Positions 1-6,450 of a stretch of DNA of 16,801 nt are shown here, piece after piece. The notes beneath the pieces were generated by a model. It made no database searches. It was not told the DNA's origin and saw only the letters and a program-made list of their open reading frames with translations. The first letter of the stretch is position 1. Each line of letters begins with the position of its first letter. The DNA lies in NCBI GenBank assembly GCA_030643125.1, contig DAOWML010000012.1:1-16801 (forward strand), read 5' to 3'. Position numbers and translations under genes: made by a program. The DNA comes from Bacteroidales bacterium (GTDB taxonomy: Bacteria; Bacteroidota; Bacteroidia; Bacteroidales; UBA12077).

Positions 1-816
1 CGTAGTAAATTGTTTGTTTATTTTGGCGAACCAATATGTATATCAGATTACTACGATGAGTATAAGAAGAATCCTCCACGTGCAAGGAATTTGCTTCAGA
101 AAAAACTATCTGAAGAATTAAAGAAATACATGATTCATATCGAAAATGAGGAATATTATGATATGTTTGATAATATCAGGTATATCTACCTTCCTCAGAT
201 GATTAAAAAAATGGGGTTTAAAAATAAAAAACAACCCAACCAGCTTTTTGCCCAGCAAAATATTATTAAACAATTAAATGATTTTGCAGACAAGAATCCG
301 GAAGAAGCGAAAGAATTAAATGAAAAGACTCTAAAATATTCAGAACTCCTTAATAAATTAAAATTTAGACATTGGGTTATTCAAGAGTCTAAATTTTCTA
401 CTCTGGGAATTATTGGACAAGCTTTACTGGCGATTCTCTTCTTGCCATTATACCTATATGGTGGCATTTTAAATTATTTACCTTATAAAGTTCCTGTTTG
501 GGCAACAAAAAAAGTAAAAGATTTACAATTTTTAAGTTCGTTTAGATATGTTATCGTATTGCTTCTTTTCCCAATTTATTACATTATTCTAATAATTGTT
601 GGATTGTTTGTAATAGAACCCTGGGGGCTACAAATTGCCGTTCCTGTTAGTTTGCTTTTTGCAGGATTATTTGCATTTCATTATTATATTGAAGTTAAAA
701 AAATGTTTGCACGATTAAGATTTAATCTAAAAACATGGTTTAAAAATAAAGATCTAACCGAACTAAAAGACCATTATAAATTTATTGTTCAAAAGATGGA
801 TGGTATTACAAAATAA
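1..816 (+). CDS. Lysophospholipid/glycerolipid acyltransferase (PlsC-like), C-terminal part
   Basis: Partial gene: the frame is open from base 1 and the true start lies upstream. The first in-frame TTG at base 10 is only an internal Leu. The visible 271 residues begin with a segment ending FGEPI, which resembles the last conserved block of PlsC-type acyltransferases (beta strand plus G-x-P-I). The HX4D catalytic block would lie before the window. A charged, probably helical stretch follows (about residues 15-125), then three hydrophobic segments at about 134-155, 182-205 and 210-229, and a basic tail. Long acyltransferases with extra C-terminal membrane helices are common in Bacteroidota. The likely role is transfer of an acyl chain to a glycerolipid at the inner membrane; the substrate cannot be told from this fragment. 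The catalytic domain is not visible, so the family call is moderate. Confidence 0.6.
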   Translation, partial: RSKLFVYFGEPICISDYYDEYKKNPPRARNLLQKKLSEELKKYMIHIENEEYYDMFDNIRYIYLPQMIKKMGFKNKKQPNQLFAQQNIIKQLNDFADKNPEEAKELNEKTLKYSELLNKLKFRHWVIQESKFSTLGIIGQALLAILFLPLYLYGGILNYLPYKVPVWATKKVKDLQFLSSFRYVIVLLLFPIYYIILIIVGLFVIEPWGLQIAVPVSLLFAGLFAFHYYIEVKKMFARLRFNLKTWFKNKDLTELKDHYKFIVQKMDGITK

Positions 817-852
817 GGCTAAATTCTTTTTATTACAGCAATAAATCAACAT

Positions 853-915
853 TCGTTAATCGATGTTCCTTGTTCTTAAATCAATTATACATGAATTTCG
901 AACAAGGATTAACGA
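853..915. repeat. Bulged inverted repeat in the convergent gap 817-1074
   Basis: The right arm at 900-915 (GAACAAGGATTAACGA) is the exact reverse complement of TCGTTAATC at 853-861 plus CTTGTTC at 869-875. The left arm therefore carries a 7-base insertion (862-868), and the loop is 24 bases. The 16 paired bases lie between two convergent genes. There is no good T-run after either arm, so it is a poor intrinsic terminator. It could be a decayed mobile repeat, a 3' UTR stabiliser or an RNA structure. I see nothing else in the 258-base gap apart from AT-rich sequence. Confidence 0.5.
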
Positions 916-1074
916 TTTTAGATTTTAGAAGTATAAGTTTTGTTACTTCAGTAATACCAAAATACTATTAGATTTTACCTGTAGAACGCTATTGCTGTAT
1001 TATTTAGAACTTAGCTCAAAATAAGAAGAAAAACTTTATTATTCTCTTTTTTAGGACGATTCAATTTATATCTT

Positions 1075-1692
1075 TTATCGATAAGAATACGCTATTCCAT
1101 ATAAAGTAACAGAAGGAATTTCGCCAAAAGCAACATTTGTTTTTTTATCAGTAATTAAAACAATGTTAGCATTTACTAATGCTGCTTTTCTTCGAAGAAC
1201 AATTGTTGCGGTTCTTTCCAAAGATTTTGGAGTCGAATATCCCCTATCGCTACCCTCAGCTTTTGCTTCAAGTTTGGCAACTTCAATTAATCCTTCAACA
1301 CCATCAGGATTTTCTGTTACTTTCACTTTTCGATAATCGCCAACCTCACGAACTTCAGGAGCTGTTTCGTTTAGTATTTCAACTTTACCTGTTTTGTACT
1401 CAATTTTATGAACCAATCGTTGATCCATTTTTTTTACTTTAGTATCACCCGGTAAAGAATAGTATAAATCGTTTAAATATATTTTTTTTACATCGACAAA
1501 CATTTTGGTACCATCATGCTGATATATAATGTCTGATTTTTGTTTTTGCTCAGCATTTTCTTTCTTGTCATACTTTATTTCTTCGTTTTGATTTACAGTC
1601 GTTGTGTCAGTTTCTTCAGGGTAAATAACCTGCGCTGTAATATTATTACTAATCAAAAAAAATGTAATTATACCGATAACTATCCTTATCAT
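1075..1692 (-). CDS. Secreted protein of unknown function with a 'DGT...KIEY..G' domain
   Basis: A 205-residue protein of unknown function. Residues 1-21 form a signal peptide (short basic start, hydrophobic core, N-x-T-A-Q before the mature part), so it is exported to the periplasm or outer membrane. After a charged low-complexity linker (about 24-53), residues about 54-110 read I-I-Y-x-H-D-G-T ... V-H-K-I-E-Y-x-T-G-K-V-E-I. This resembles a small beta-rich module often seen in Bacteroidota secreted proteins, where a DGT turn and a KIxYxxG strand recur. The C-terminal part (about 160-205) has R-R-K-A-A-x-x-N-A-N-I-V-L-I-T-D-K-K and ends in a Y-G-I-A-Y-S-Y strand, reminiscent of small envelope-stress domains in which an Ala-rich helix precedes a VLIT strand. 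That second resemblance is only by eye. A promoter-like element lies about 50 bases upstream, and the gene is separated from its upstream neighbour by a terminator, so it is probably monocistronic. Confidence 0.75.
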   Translation of the reverse strand: MIRIVIGIITFFLISNNITAQVIYPEETDTTTVNQNEEIKYDKKENAEQKQKSDIIYQHDGTKMFVDVKKIYLNDLYYSLPGDTKVKKMDQRLVHKIEYKTGKVEILNETAPEVREVGDYRKVKVTENPDGVEGLIEVAKLEAKAEGSDRGYSTPKSLERTATIVLRRKAALVNANIVLITDKKTNVAFGEIPSVTLYGIAYSYR

Positions 1693-1743
1693 AACTGTTT
1701 GTTTTTAAATTAAAATTTAGCAAAAACAAAAATCAATATTATA

Positions 1744-1774
1744 CAAAAATACTAGATAAATAAAAATATTCAAG
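1744..1774 (-). promoter_or_regulatory. Bacteroidota-type promoter for the secreted protein
   Basis: Read on the minus strand, CTTG (1774-1771) is followed after 19 bases by TATTTTTG (1751-1744). This matches the Bacteroidota consensus TTTG-N19-TAnnTTTG with one mismatch in the -33 box. It sits 51 bases before the start codon at 1692 and downstream of the preceding gene's terminator. It is the best-spaced promoter in the window. Confidence 0.6.
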
Positions 1775-1801
1775 TTTAACAACACTTAAATTCAAAATCA
1801 T

Positions 1802-1835
1802 ACCAAAATAAAAAGCTGTCCTTTTGAGACAGCTT
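1802..1835 (-). terminator. Intrinsic terminator after the cPGS-like gene
   Basis: Perfect 8-bp stem, AAGCTGTC (1813-1820) and GACAGCTT (1828-1835), with a 7-base loop. On the minus strand it is followed by a T-rich tail (complement of 1802-1812). It begins 21 bases after the stop codon of the gene ending at 1857. This is a clear rho-independent terminator for that gene and isolates it from the secreted-protein gene downstream. Confidence 0.85.
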
Positions 1836-1856
1836 CTTAAATAAATGAAAATTATA

Positions 1857-3197
1857 TTATTTCAAATTTTTCTTTTGAATAAAATCGTTAACAGCCTGTG
1901 CTAAATCAGGTTGACCAATTTCTTGTAAATCATAACCTACTTTTACGGTTGGCTTGTTAATTTTTACGATTCGGCTAAGATCAATTGGAGTAGCAATAAC
2001 AACAACATCGCAAGGAGTTTTGTCTATTGTAGTTTCCAAATCTTTTATTTGCTCATCGCCATATCCCATTGCAGGAAGTAATGTTCCAATGTTTGGATAA
2101 ATTCTGAAAGTTTCTGCTAATTTACCAACAGCAAAGTCTCTAGGATCAACCAGTTCTGCAGCACCGCATTTACGAGCCGCAACAGTACCAGCTCCTATTT
2201 TCATTTCACCATGAGTTAATGTTGGTCCATCCTCAACAACAAGAACTTTTTTACCTCTAACCAATTCGGGCTTATCAATAGTAAGTGGAGAAGCTGCATC
2301 AACAACTACAGCATTAGGATTAACTTTTGCTATATTATCGCGAACGATTTGAATAGCATCAGCATCAGCAGAATCCATTTTGTTAATTACAACATAGTCG
2401 GCTATGCGTAAAGTAGCTTCGCCAGGGTAATATGACAATTCATGACCTGGTCTGTGTGGGTCAACAACAGTAACCATTAAGTCAGGCTTATAGAATGGAA
2501 AATCATTATTTCCACCATCCCAAAGAATAACATCACAACCATCAGGATCGTTTTCAGCAGCTCTTATGATTGCTTCATAATCAACTCCGGCATAAATTAC
2601 ATTACCACGTACTACGTGTGGCTCGTACTCTTCCATTTCTTCAATAGTACACTTATGCTTAGCTAAATCTTCAACAGTAGCAAAACGCTGAACTTTTTGA
2701 GCAACTAAATCGCCATAAGGCATTGGATGACGAATAGCAACAACTTTTAATCCTTGCTCCATCAATAATTCGATAATTCTACGTGAAGTTTGTGATTTAC
2801 CACAACCCGTACGAACAGCACCAACAGCGATAACCGGTTTGGTACTTTTGATCATTGTTCTTTCAGGACCCAATAAAACAAAGTTTGCACCAGTAGCATT
2901 AACTAATGCACTTAAATTCATTACTACCTGATAAGGCACATCACTATATGAAAATACACAGTCTTCAACTGCCAATTCTTTAATTAATTTTTCTAAATCA
3001 TCCTGAGCATAAATAGGAATTCCTGCAGGATATAAACTGCCAGCTAATTCAGCAGGATATTTTCTTCCATCAATATCTGGAATTTGAGCAGCAGTAAAAG
3101 CAACAACATTATAATCCGCATTGTCTCTGTAATAAGTATTAAAGTTATGAAAATCTCTTCCGGCGGCTCCGATAATAAGAACATTTTTCTTAGCCAT
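1857..3197 (-). CDS. Cyclic 2,3-diphosphoglycerate synthetase family GTPase-like protein
   Basis: A 446-residue cytosolic protein resembling the cyclic 2,3-diphosphoglycerate synthetase family first known from thermophilic methanogens (usual length about 450-460), where the enzyme makes the cyclic diphosphate from 2,3-bisphosphoglycerate with ATP. The N-terminus (5-20, VLIIGAAGRDFHNFN) resembles a Rossmann-type glycine loop. A P-loop follows at about 128-136 (RTGCGKSQ), lacking the first canonical Gly. Then come WDGGNND (226-232), the VVDPHRPGHE segment (244-253) and NKMD (272-275), an NKxD guanine-specificity motif, so GTP is a plausible nucleotide. Bacterial members are usually annotated only as GTPase, and their product is unproven. 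The start is supported by AGGAG five bases upstream. The gene stands alone with its own terminator. It appears less AT-rich than its neighbours, which may mean high expression. Confidence 0.8.
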   Translation of the reverse strand: MAKKNVLIIGAAGRDFHNFNTYYRDNADYNVVAFTAAQIPDIDGRKYPAELAGSLYPAGIPIYAQDDLEKLIKELAVEDCVFSYSDVPYQVVMNLSALVNATGANFVLLGPERTMIKSTKPVIAVGAVRTGCGKSQTSRRIIELLMEQGLKVVAIRHPMPYGDLVAQKVQRFATVEDLAKHKCTIEEMEEYEPHVVRGNVIYAGVDYEAIIRAAENDPDGCDVILWDGGNNDFPFYKPDLMVTVVDPHRPGHELSYYPGEATLRIADYVVINKMDSADADAIQIVRDNIAKVNPNAVVVDAASPLTIDKPELVRGKKVLVVEDGPTLTHGEMKIGAGTVAARKCGAAELVDPRDFAVGKLAETFRIYPNIGTLLPAMGYGDEQIKDLETTIDKTPCDVVVIATPIDLSRIVKINKPTVKVGYDLQEIGQPDLAQAVNDFIQKKNLK

Positions 3198-3202
3198 AAT
3201 TT

Positions 3203-3207
3203 CTCCT
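3203..3207 (-). promoter_or_regulatory. Shine-Dalgarno AGGAG before the cPGS-like gene
   Basis: AGGAG on the minus strand lies five bases before the ATG at 3197. This fixes the start. It is notable because no comparable site is seen before the other genes in this window; Bacteroidota rarely use strong Shine-Dalgarno sequences. It may mark high expression of this gene. Confidence 0.7.
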
Positions 3208-3245
3208 TTTTTATTTTAATTGTTTATTTTTAAATAATTGTCAGA

Positions 3246-3253
3246 CAAAGTTA
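3246..3253 (-). promoter_or_regulatory. Candidate -7 element for the cPGS-like gene
   Basis: Minus-strand TAACTTTG matches TAnnTTTG exactly, 48 bases before the start codon. No TTTG is seen at the expected -33 spacing. Instead an inverted repeat (3273-3285) occupies that place, which would fit activator- or repressor-controlled transcription. Confidence 0.45.
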
Positions 3254-3272
3254 TATTTTAAAGTCATAATTC

Positions 3273-3285
3273 ATAGTTTAACTAT
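3273..3285. repeat. Inverted repeat ATAGTT-T-AACTAT at the -33 position
   Basis: Two 6-base arms around a single T, in the 283-base divergent gap between the cPGS-like gene and acpH. It lies about 20 bases upstream of the minus-strand -7 element, where the missing -33 box should be. It is a candidate operator, but short AT-rich palindromes also arise by chance. Confidence 0.3.
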
Positions 3286-3370
3286 ATAAAGTTTAGGTTG
3301 TGAATTGCTTAACATTTTTTAACAATCTTTTAATTCAATGATAATTATATAAATCCGACAAGAAGACTGT

Positions 3371-3390
3371 AAACATGTTAAGAAACATGT
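3371..3390. repeat. Paired AAACATGT repeats (candidate operator) upstream of acpH
   Basis: AAACATGT occurs at 3371-3378 and again at 3383-3390, separated by TAAG, a 12-base period. Each copy contains the palindrome ACATGT, and the first forms a perfect 8-base palindrome AACATGTT (3372-3379). It lies 90 bases before the acpH start in the divergent region. Two palindromic half-sites about one helical turn apart would suit a dimeric regulator. This is inference only. Confidence 0.35.
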
Positions 3391-3480
3391 ATTTGTTAAT
3401 AACAGATTTTTTGTTTGAACAATAAATAATAAAAATATGCTTTAACTTAGTATAAAAATCAATTACGAATAATAAGACAA

Positions 3481-4077
3481 ATGAATTTTCTTGCACATAT
3501 ATATCTTTCCGGAAATAATGAAGAAGTTAAAATCGGCAACTTCATTGGAGATTATGTGAAAGGAAGTGCATATCATATTTATCCTGAAAAAATAAAAGAA
3601 GGAGTATTATTACACAGATTTATAGATTCTTTCACAGATAAAAGTACACATACACTTGATGCTAAATTACTGTTTGCCCCGAAATACAGAAAGTATGCAG
3701 GAGTAGTCATTGATATTATTTATGATCATTTTCTTGCTGCTAACTGGAGTAGATATTCTTATGTAACACTAAAAGATTTTATTGATGATTTTCATGAGTT
3801 GCTAATTAAACACAACGATATGCTTCCAACCGAAGCGCAAAATATTGTTCCTAAACTAATTCGTAATAAGAGGTTATATTCATATAAAGATATTGAAGGA
3901 ATTCGATCGGTATTAAGTACAATGTCAAAATATACTTCATTGCCTGACCATTCAGATTTTGCAATTGAAGTATTAGAGAACAACTATGAACTGCTAAAAC
4001 GATATTTTTTCTTGTTTTTTTCTGATATTACATATTACATAAAAACAGTGCATAATATAGATATTAAAGGGATTTAA
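3481..4077 (+). CDS. acpH: Acyl-carrier-protein phosphodiesterase (AcpH family)
   Basis: A 198-residue protein, close to the roughly 193 residues of E. coli AcpH. It hydrolyses the phosphodiester link between the 4'-phosphopantetheine arm and Ser of holo-ACP, giving apo-ACP in the cytosol, and belongs to the HD-like metal-dependent phosphatase group. Family signatures are in order: MNFLAH at the start, G-N-F-I-G-D-Y-V-K-G (19-28), H-R-F-I-D-S-F-T-D (45-53) and the D-I-I-Y-D-H-F-L-A-A-N-W segment (78-89). The His and Asp residues in these blocks are the likely metal ligands. MNFLAH at the very N-terminus fixes the start. The gene is preceded by a 283-base divergent gap with repeats; a weak TTTG...TATGCTTTA pair (3414-3444) could be its promoter. 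No hairpin terminator is seen after it. The chemistry is established in E. coli; the physiological role is still unclear. Confidence 0.88.
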   Translation: MNFLAHIYLSGNNEEVKIGNFIGDYVKGSAYHIYPEKIKEGVLLHRFIDSFTDKSTHTLDAKLLFAPKYRKYAGVVIDIIYDHFLAANWSRYSYVTLKDFIDDFHELLIKHNDMLPTEAQNIVPKLIRNKRLYSYKDIEGIRSVLSTMSKYTSLPDHSDFAIEVLENNYELLKRYFFLFFSDITYYIKTVHNIDIKGI

Positions 4078-4099
4078 TGCTTATTTAACATATTATACC

Positions 4100-4130
4100 T
4101 TTTATTTCTGCTCATTTTTCGATAATTTTG
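4100..4130 (+). promoter_or_regulatory. Candidate promoter for the aminomutase-like gene
   Basis: TAATTTTG (4123-4130) matches TAnnTTTG exactly. TTTT at 4100-4103, 19 bases upstream, is a three-of-four match to the -33 box. It would give a leader of about 120 bases before the ATG at 4261. The leader holds a 6-base inverted pair TCTGCA/TGCAGA but no structure I can name. Confidence 0.4.
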
Positions 4131-4260
4131 CATTTCCTGAAAAGTTCCTTTTAGATTTAATCCCTAATGTAAAAGGATTTATATAATCTGCATTTTAAGT
4201 TCTATTTAAAACAATATTATTGCAGACTAGATTTTTAAATTATCTAAATTGATAAGAGAG

Positions 4261-6444
4261 ATGGCCAATTATTCAGCAGAAGAAAAAGTTCAAATATGTC
4301 ACAAGTCACAAATCAAATTAAATCAGTTACTTGATGAAAACCCGAGACTTAAAGAAATATTGTTTAATTCAGAAAATGAACTTGAGGTAAATAAATCTAT
4401 AAAAGAATGGGCTGAATCGGAGCTAAAAAATAACGAATTAGCTTTCAAATACTATAAACAAGAAGTTTCAGGCCGAAAAGTTTTTGAGAAAATAAAATGG
4501 CAGGAGGTTGCTGCAATTCGAATTCTGGATTATATCGATCATACCGATCAGGTATATACAGATCTTAACGTACGCGGACAAAAGCGTATAAACACACCAT
4601 TTAAAATTTTATGGTTTGCTGCTAAAGATGGAACCGGTGGAGGTAAATACTGCTTTTTTTTAGATATGTTGGAATTATTCAGACAATTTTCTGGTCGAAA
4701 GAAATACAGGACACCTTCGAGAGAACAAATTGAACAATGGATGGACAAACATCCATCGGGATTGGATCAGGATATTATAGAAAAAAGGCAAAAAAATAAA
4801 GAACGAATTATTAATATCATTATTGATTTAATTGATTCGGGTAAAATAAAAAGTGCCAGATTTTCTTTCGAAGCAGGATTATCATTTGAAGAAAAAACAG
4901 ACAAGATAAACGAATGGTGGAATAGTAAATTATTTCATTTAAAATTCGCAGTTAGGAATCGGGAACTTTTAAACAGAATGCTTGATTATTCATTGGATTC
5001 CGAAACAATGTCAATGTTAAAAGAAGCTGAAGTTCAGGGAATTCCATTCTTTGTTAATCCATATTATCTTTCACTGCTGAATCCAGATAAAAGAAAAAGA
5101 TCATATTCTGATGCAGCAATACGGGATTACATTATTTATAGTAAAGAATTAGTTAACGAATTCGGGCATATTGTTGCTTGGGAAAAAGAAGATATTGTTG
5201 AATTAGGAAAACCTAATGCCGCTGGCTGGATGCTTCCATCAATACATAGTGTTCATCGAAGATACCCTGAAGTTGCTATCCTTATACCTGATTCTGTGGG
5301 AAGAGCGTGTGGAGGATTATGTGCATCATGTCAACGAATGTATGATTTCCAAAGAGGCAACTTAAATTTTGACTTGAAAAAACTTGAACCAAATGAAAAA
5401 TGGCCTGCCAAACTTGAACGTTTATTAAAATACTTTGAAGAAGATACTCAGTTGCGCGACATATTAATTACCGGAGGCGATGCTTTAATGAGTTCTGATA
5501 AATCATTACAAAAAATACTTGATGCTGTTTATGAAATGGCTTACAGAAAAAAAGAGAAAAATAAATCTCTTGAAAATGGCAAGAAATATGCTGAAATGTT
5601 ACGGGTAAGGTTAGGAACAAGATTGCCGGTTTATTTACCTCAGCGAATAACACCTGAATTAATAAAAATATTAACTGATTTTAAAGACAAAGCTTATAAA
5701 ATAGGTATTCATCAATTTGTAATTCAAACACATTTTGAATCGGCAATGGAGATTACTCCTGAAGTTAAAGAGGGAATACAAAAATTTACAAAAGCCGGTT
5801 GGACAGTTACAAATCAGCTTGTTTTTACTGCCGCATCTTCACGTAGAGGCCATACAAACAAGTTGCGTAAAGTTTTAAATGATATTGGAGTTATTACTTA
5901 TTATACTTTTTCTGTAAAAGGTTATATGGAGAATTATAATAATTTTGCAACTAATGCTCGTGCTGTTCAGGAGCAACTGGAAGAAAAAAGGATAGGAAAA
6001 ATCCCTCAAAAGTATATAGAGCTTCTAAAAACCTATCAGCTTAATGCAAACAATATAATAGAAAATATTAATTACTTACGCGAGCAAGAGGACCTGCCTT
6101 TTTTGGCGACCGACAGAAATGTGCTAAACCTTCCAGGAGTTGGGAAAAGTCTTACTTTCAGAACTGTAGGCATTACACGTCGAGGGCGAAGAATATTAAA
6201 ATTTGATCATGATTCAACACGCAATCACAGTCCAATTATTAATAAAATGGGTGATATTATTATTGTTGAATCAAAGCCTATTGGCGAATACCTAAGACAG
6301 TTAGAACGAATGGGCGAAAACAGTGAAGATTACAATACAATATGGGGTTATTCAATAGGTGAAACAGAAAAAAGATTTCCTGTTTTTGAATATCCTAAAT
6401 ACAATTTTGAAATAACTGAAGAATTTTCAAATTTAAAACTGTAA
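4261..6444 (+). CDS. Long radical-SAM, PLP-dependent aminomutase (KamA family), possibly acting on glutamate
   Basis: 727 residues from the ATG at 4261; an in-frame TTG at 4249 is less likely. Residues 350-357 (CGGLCASC) form the CX3CX2C radical-SAM cluster site. Next come ITGGDAL, matching the family's SGGDAL, and R-x-P-V-x-L-P-Q-R-I-T-P-E-L, nearly identical to lysine 2,3-aminomutase. PGVGK with K629 fits the PLP lysine. R359 matches the carboxylate-binding Arg (two residues after the third Cys). The two Asp that hold the substrate epsilon-amino group in lysine aminomutase appear replaced by K553 (ungapped from a shared YY) and N623 (one gap). Lys/Asn is the pattern known for glutamate 2,3-aminomutase, which makes beta-glutamate. 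The protein has about 225 extra N-terminal residues and about 65 extra between the cluster and K629, compared with the roughly 416-residue enzyme. Family membership is near certain; the substrate is inferred. It is convergent with rodA, six bases between stops. Confidence 0.85.
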   Translation: MANYSAEEKVQICHKSQIKLNQLLDENPRLKEILFNSENELEVNKSIKEWAESELKNNELAFKYYKQEVSGRKVFEKIKWQEVAAIRILDYIDHTDQVYTDLNVRGQKRINTPFKILWFAAKDGTGGGKYCFFLDMLELFRQFSGRKKYRTPSREQIEQWMDKHPSGLDQDIIEKRQKNKERIINIIIDLIDSGKIKSARFSFEAGLSFEEKTDKINEWWNSKLFHLKFAVRNRELLNRMLDYSLDSETMSMLKEAEVQGIPFFVNPYYLSLLNPDKRKRSYSDAAIRDYIIYSKELVNEFGHIVAWEKEDIVELGKPNAAGWMLPSIHSVHRRYPEVAILIPDSVGRACGGLCASCQRMYDFQRGNLNFDLKKLEPNEKWPAKLERLLKYFEEDTQLRDILITGGDALMSSDKSLQKILDAVYEMAYRKKEKNKSLENGKKYAEMLRVRLGTRLPVYLPQRITPELIKILTDFKDKAYKIGIHQFVIQTHFESAMEITPEVKEGIQKFTKAGWTVTNQLVFTAASSRRGHTNKLRKVLNDIGVITYYTFSVKGYMENYNNFATNARAVQEQLEEKRIGKIPQKYIELLKTYQLNANNIIENINYLREQEDLPFLATDRNVLNLPGVGKSLTFRTVGITRRGRRILKFDHDSTRNHSPIINKMGDIIIVESKPIGEYLRQLERMGENSEDYNTIWGYSIGETEKRFPVFEYPKYNFEITEEFSNLKL

Positions 6445-6450
6445 CTTTTA

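Noticed and set aside
10..12. TTG at 10 as a start codon of the acyltransferase.
   Set aside because: The frame is open to base 1 and the protein begins in the middle of a conserved acyltransferase block, so the gene is cut by the window edge.
63..76. Possible short tandem repeat array in MreC.
   Set aside because: The positions given are MreC residues. There are just two copies of one heptad in a coiled coil, a normal feature and not a repeat element.
1179..1442. Plus-strand 87-residue open frame opposite the secreted protein.
   Set aside because: Leu/Gln/Phe-rich translation typical of an antisense shadow; the minus strand has a clear signal peptide and conserved motifs.
4249..4251. TTG at 4249 as the start of the aminomutase-like gene.
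   Set aside because: ATG at 4261 is in frame only four codons later and is the more usual start codon.
4261..6444. Naming the long radical-SAM protein kamA (lysine 2,3-aminomutase).
   Set aside because: The two Asp that define lysine specificity appear to be replaced by Lys and Asn, and the protein is about 300 residues longer than the known enzyme.
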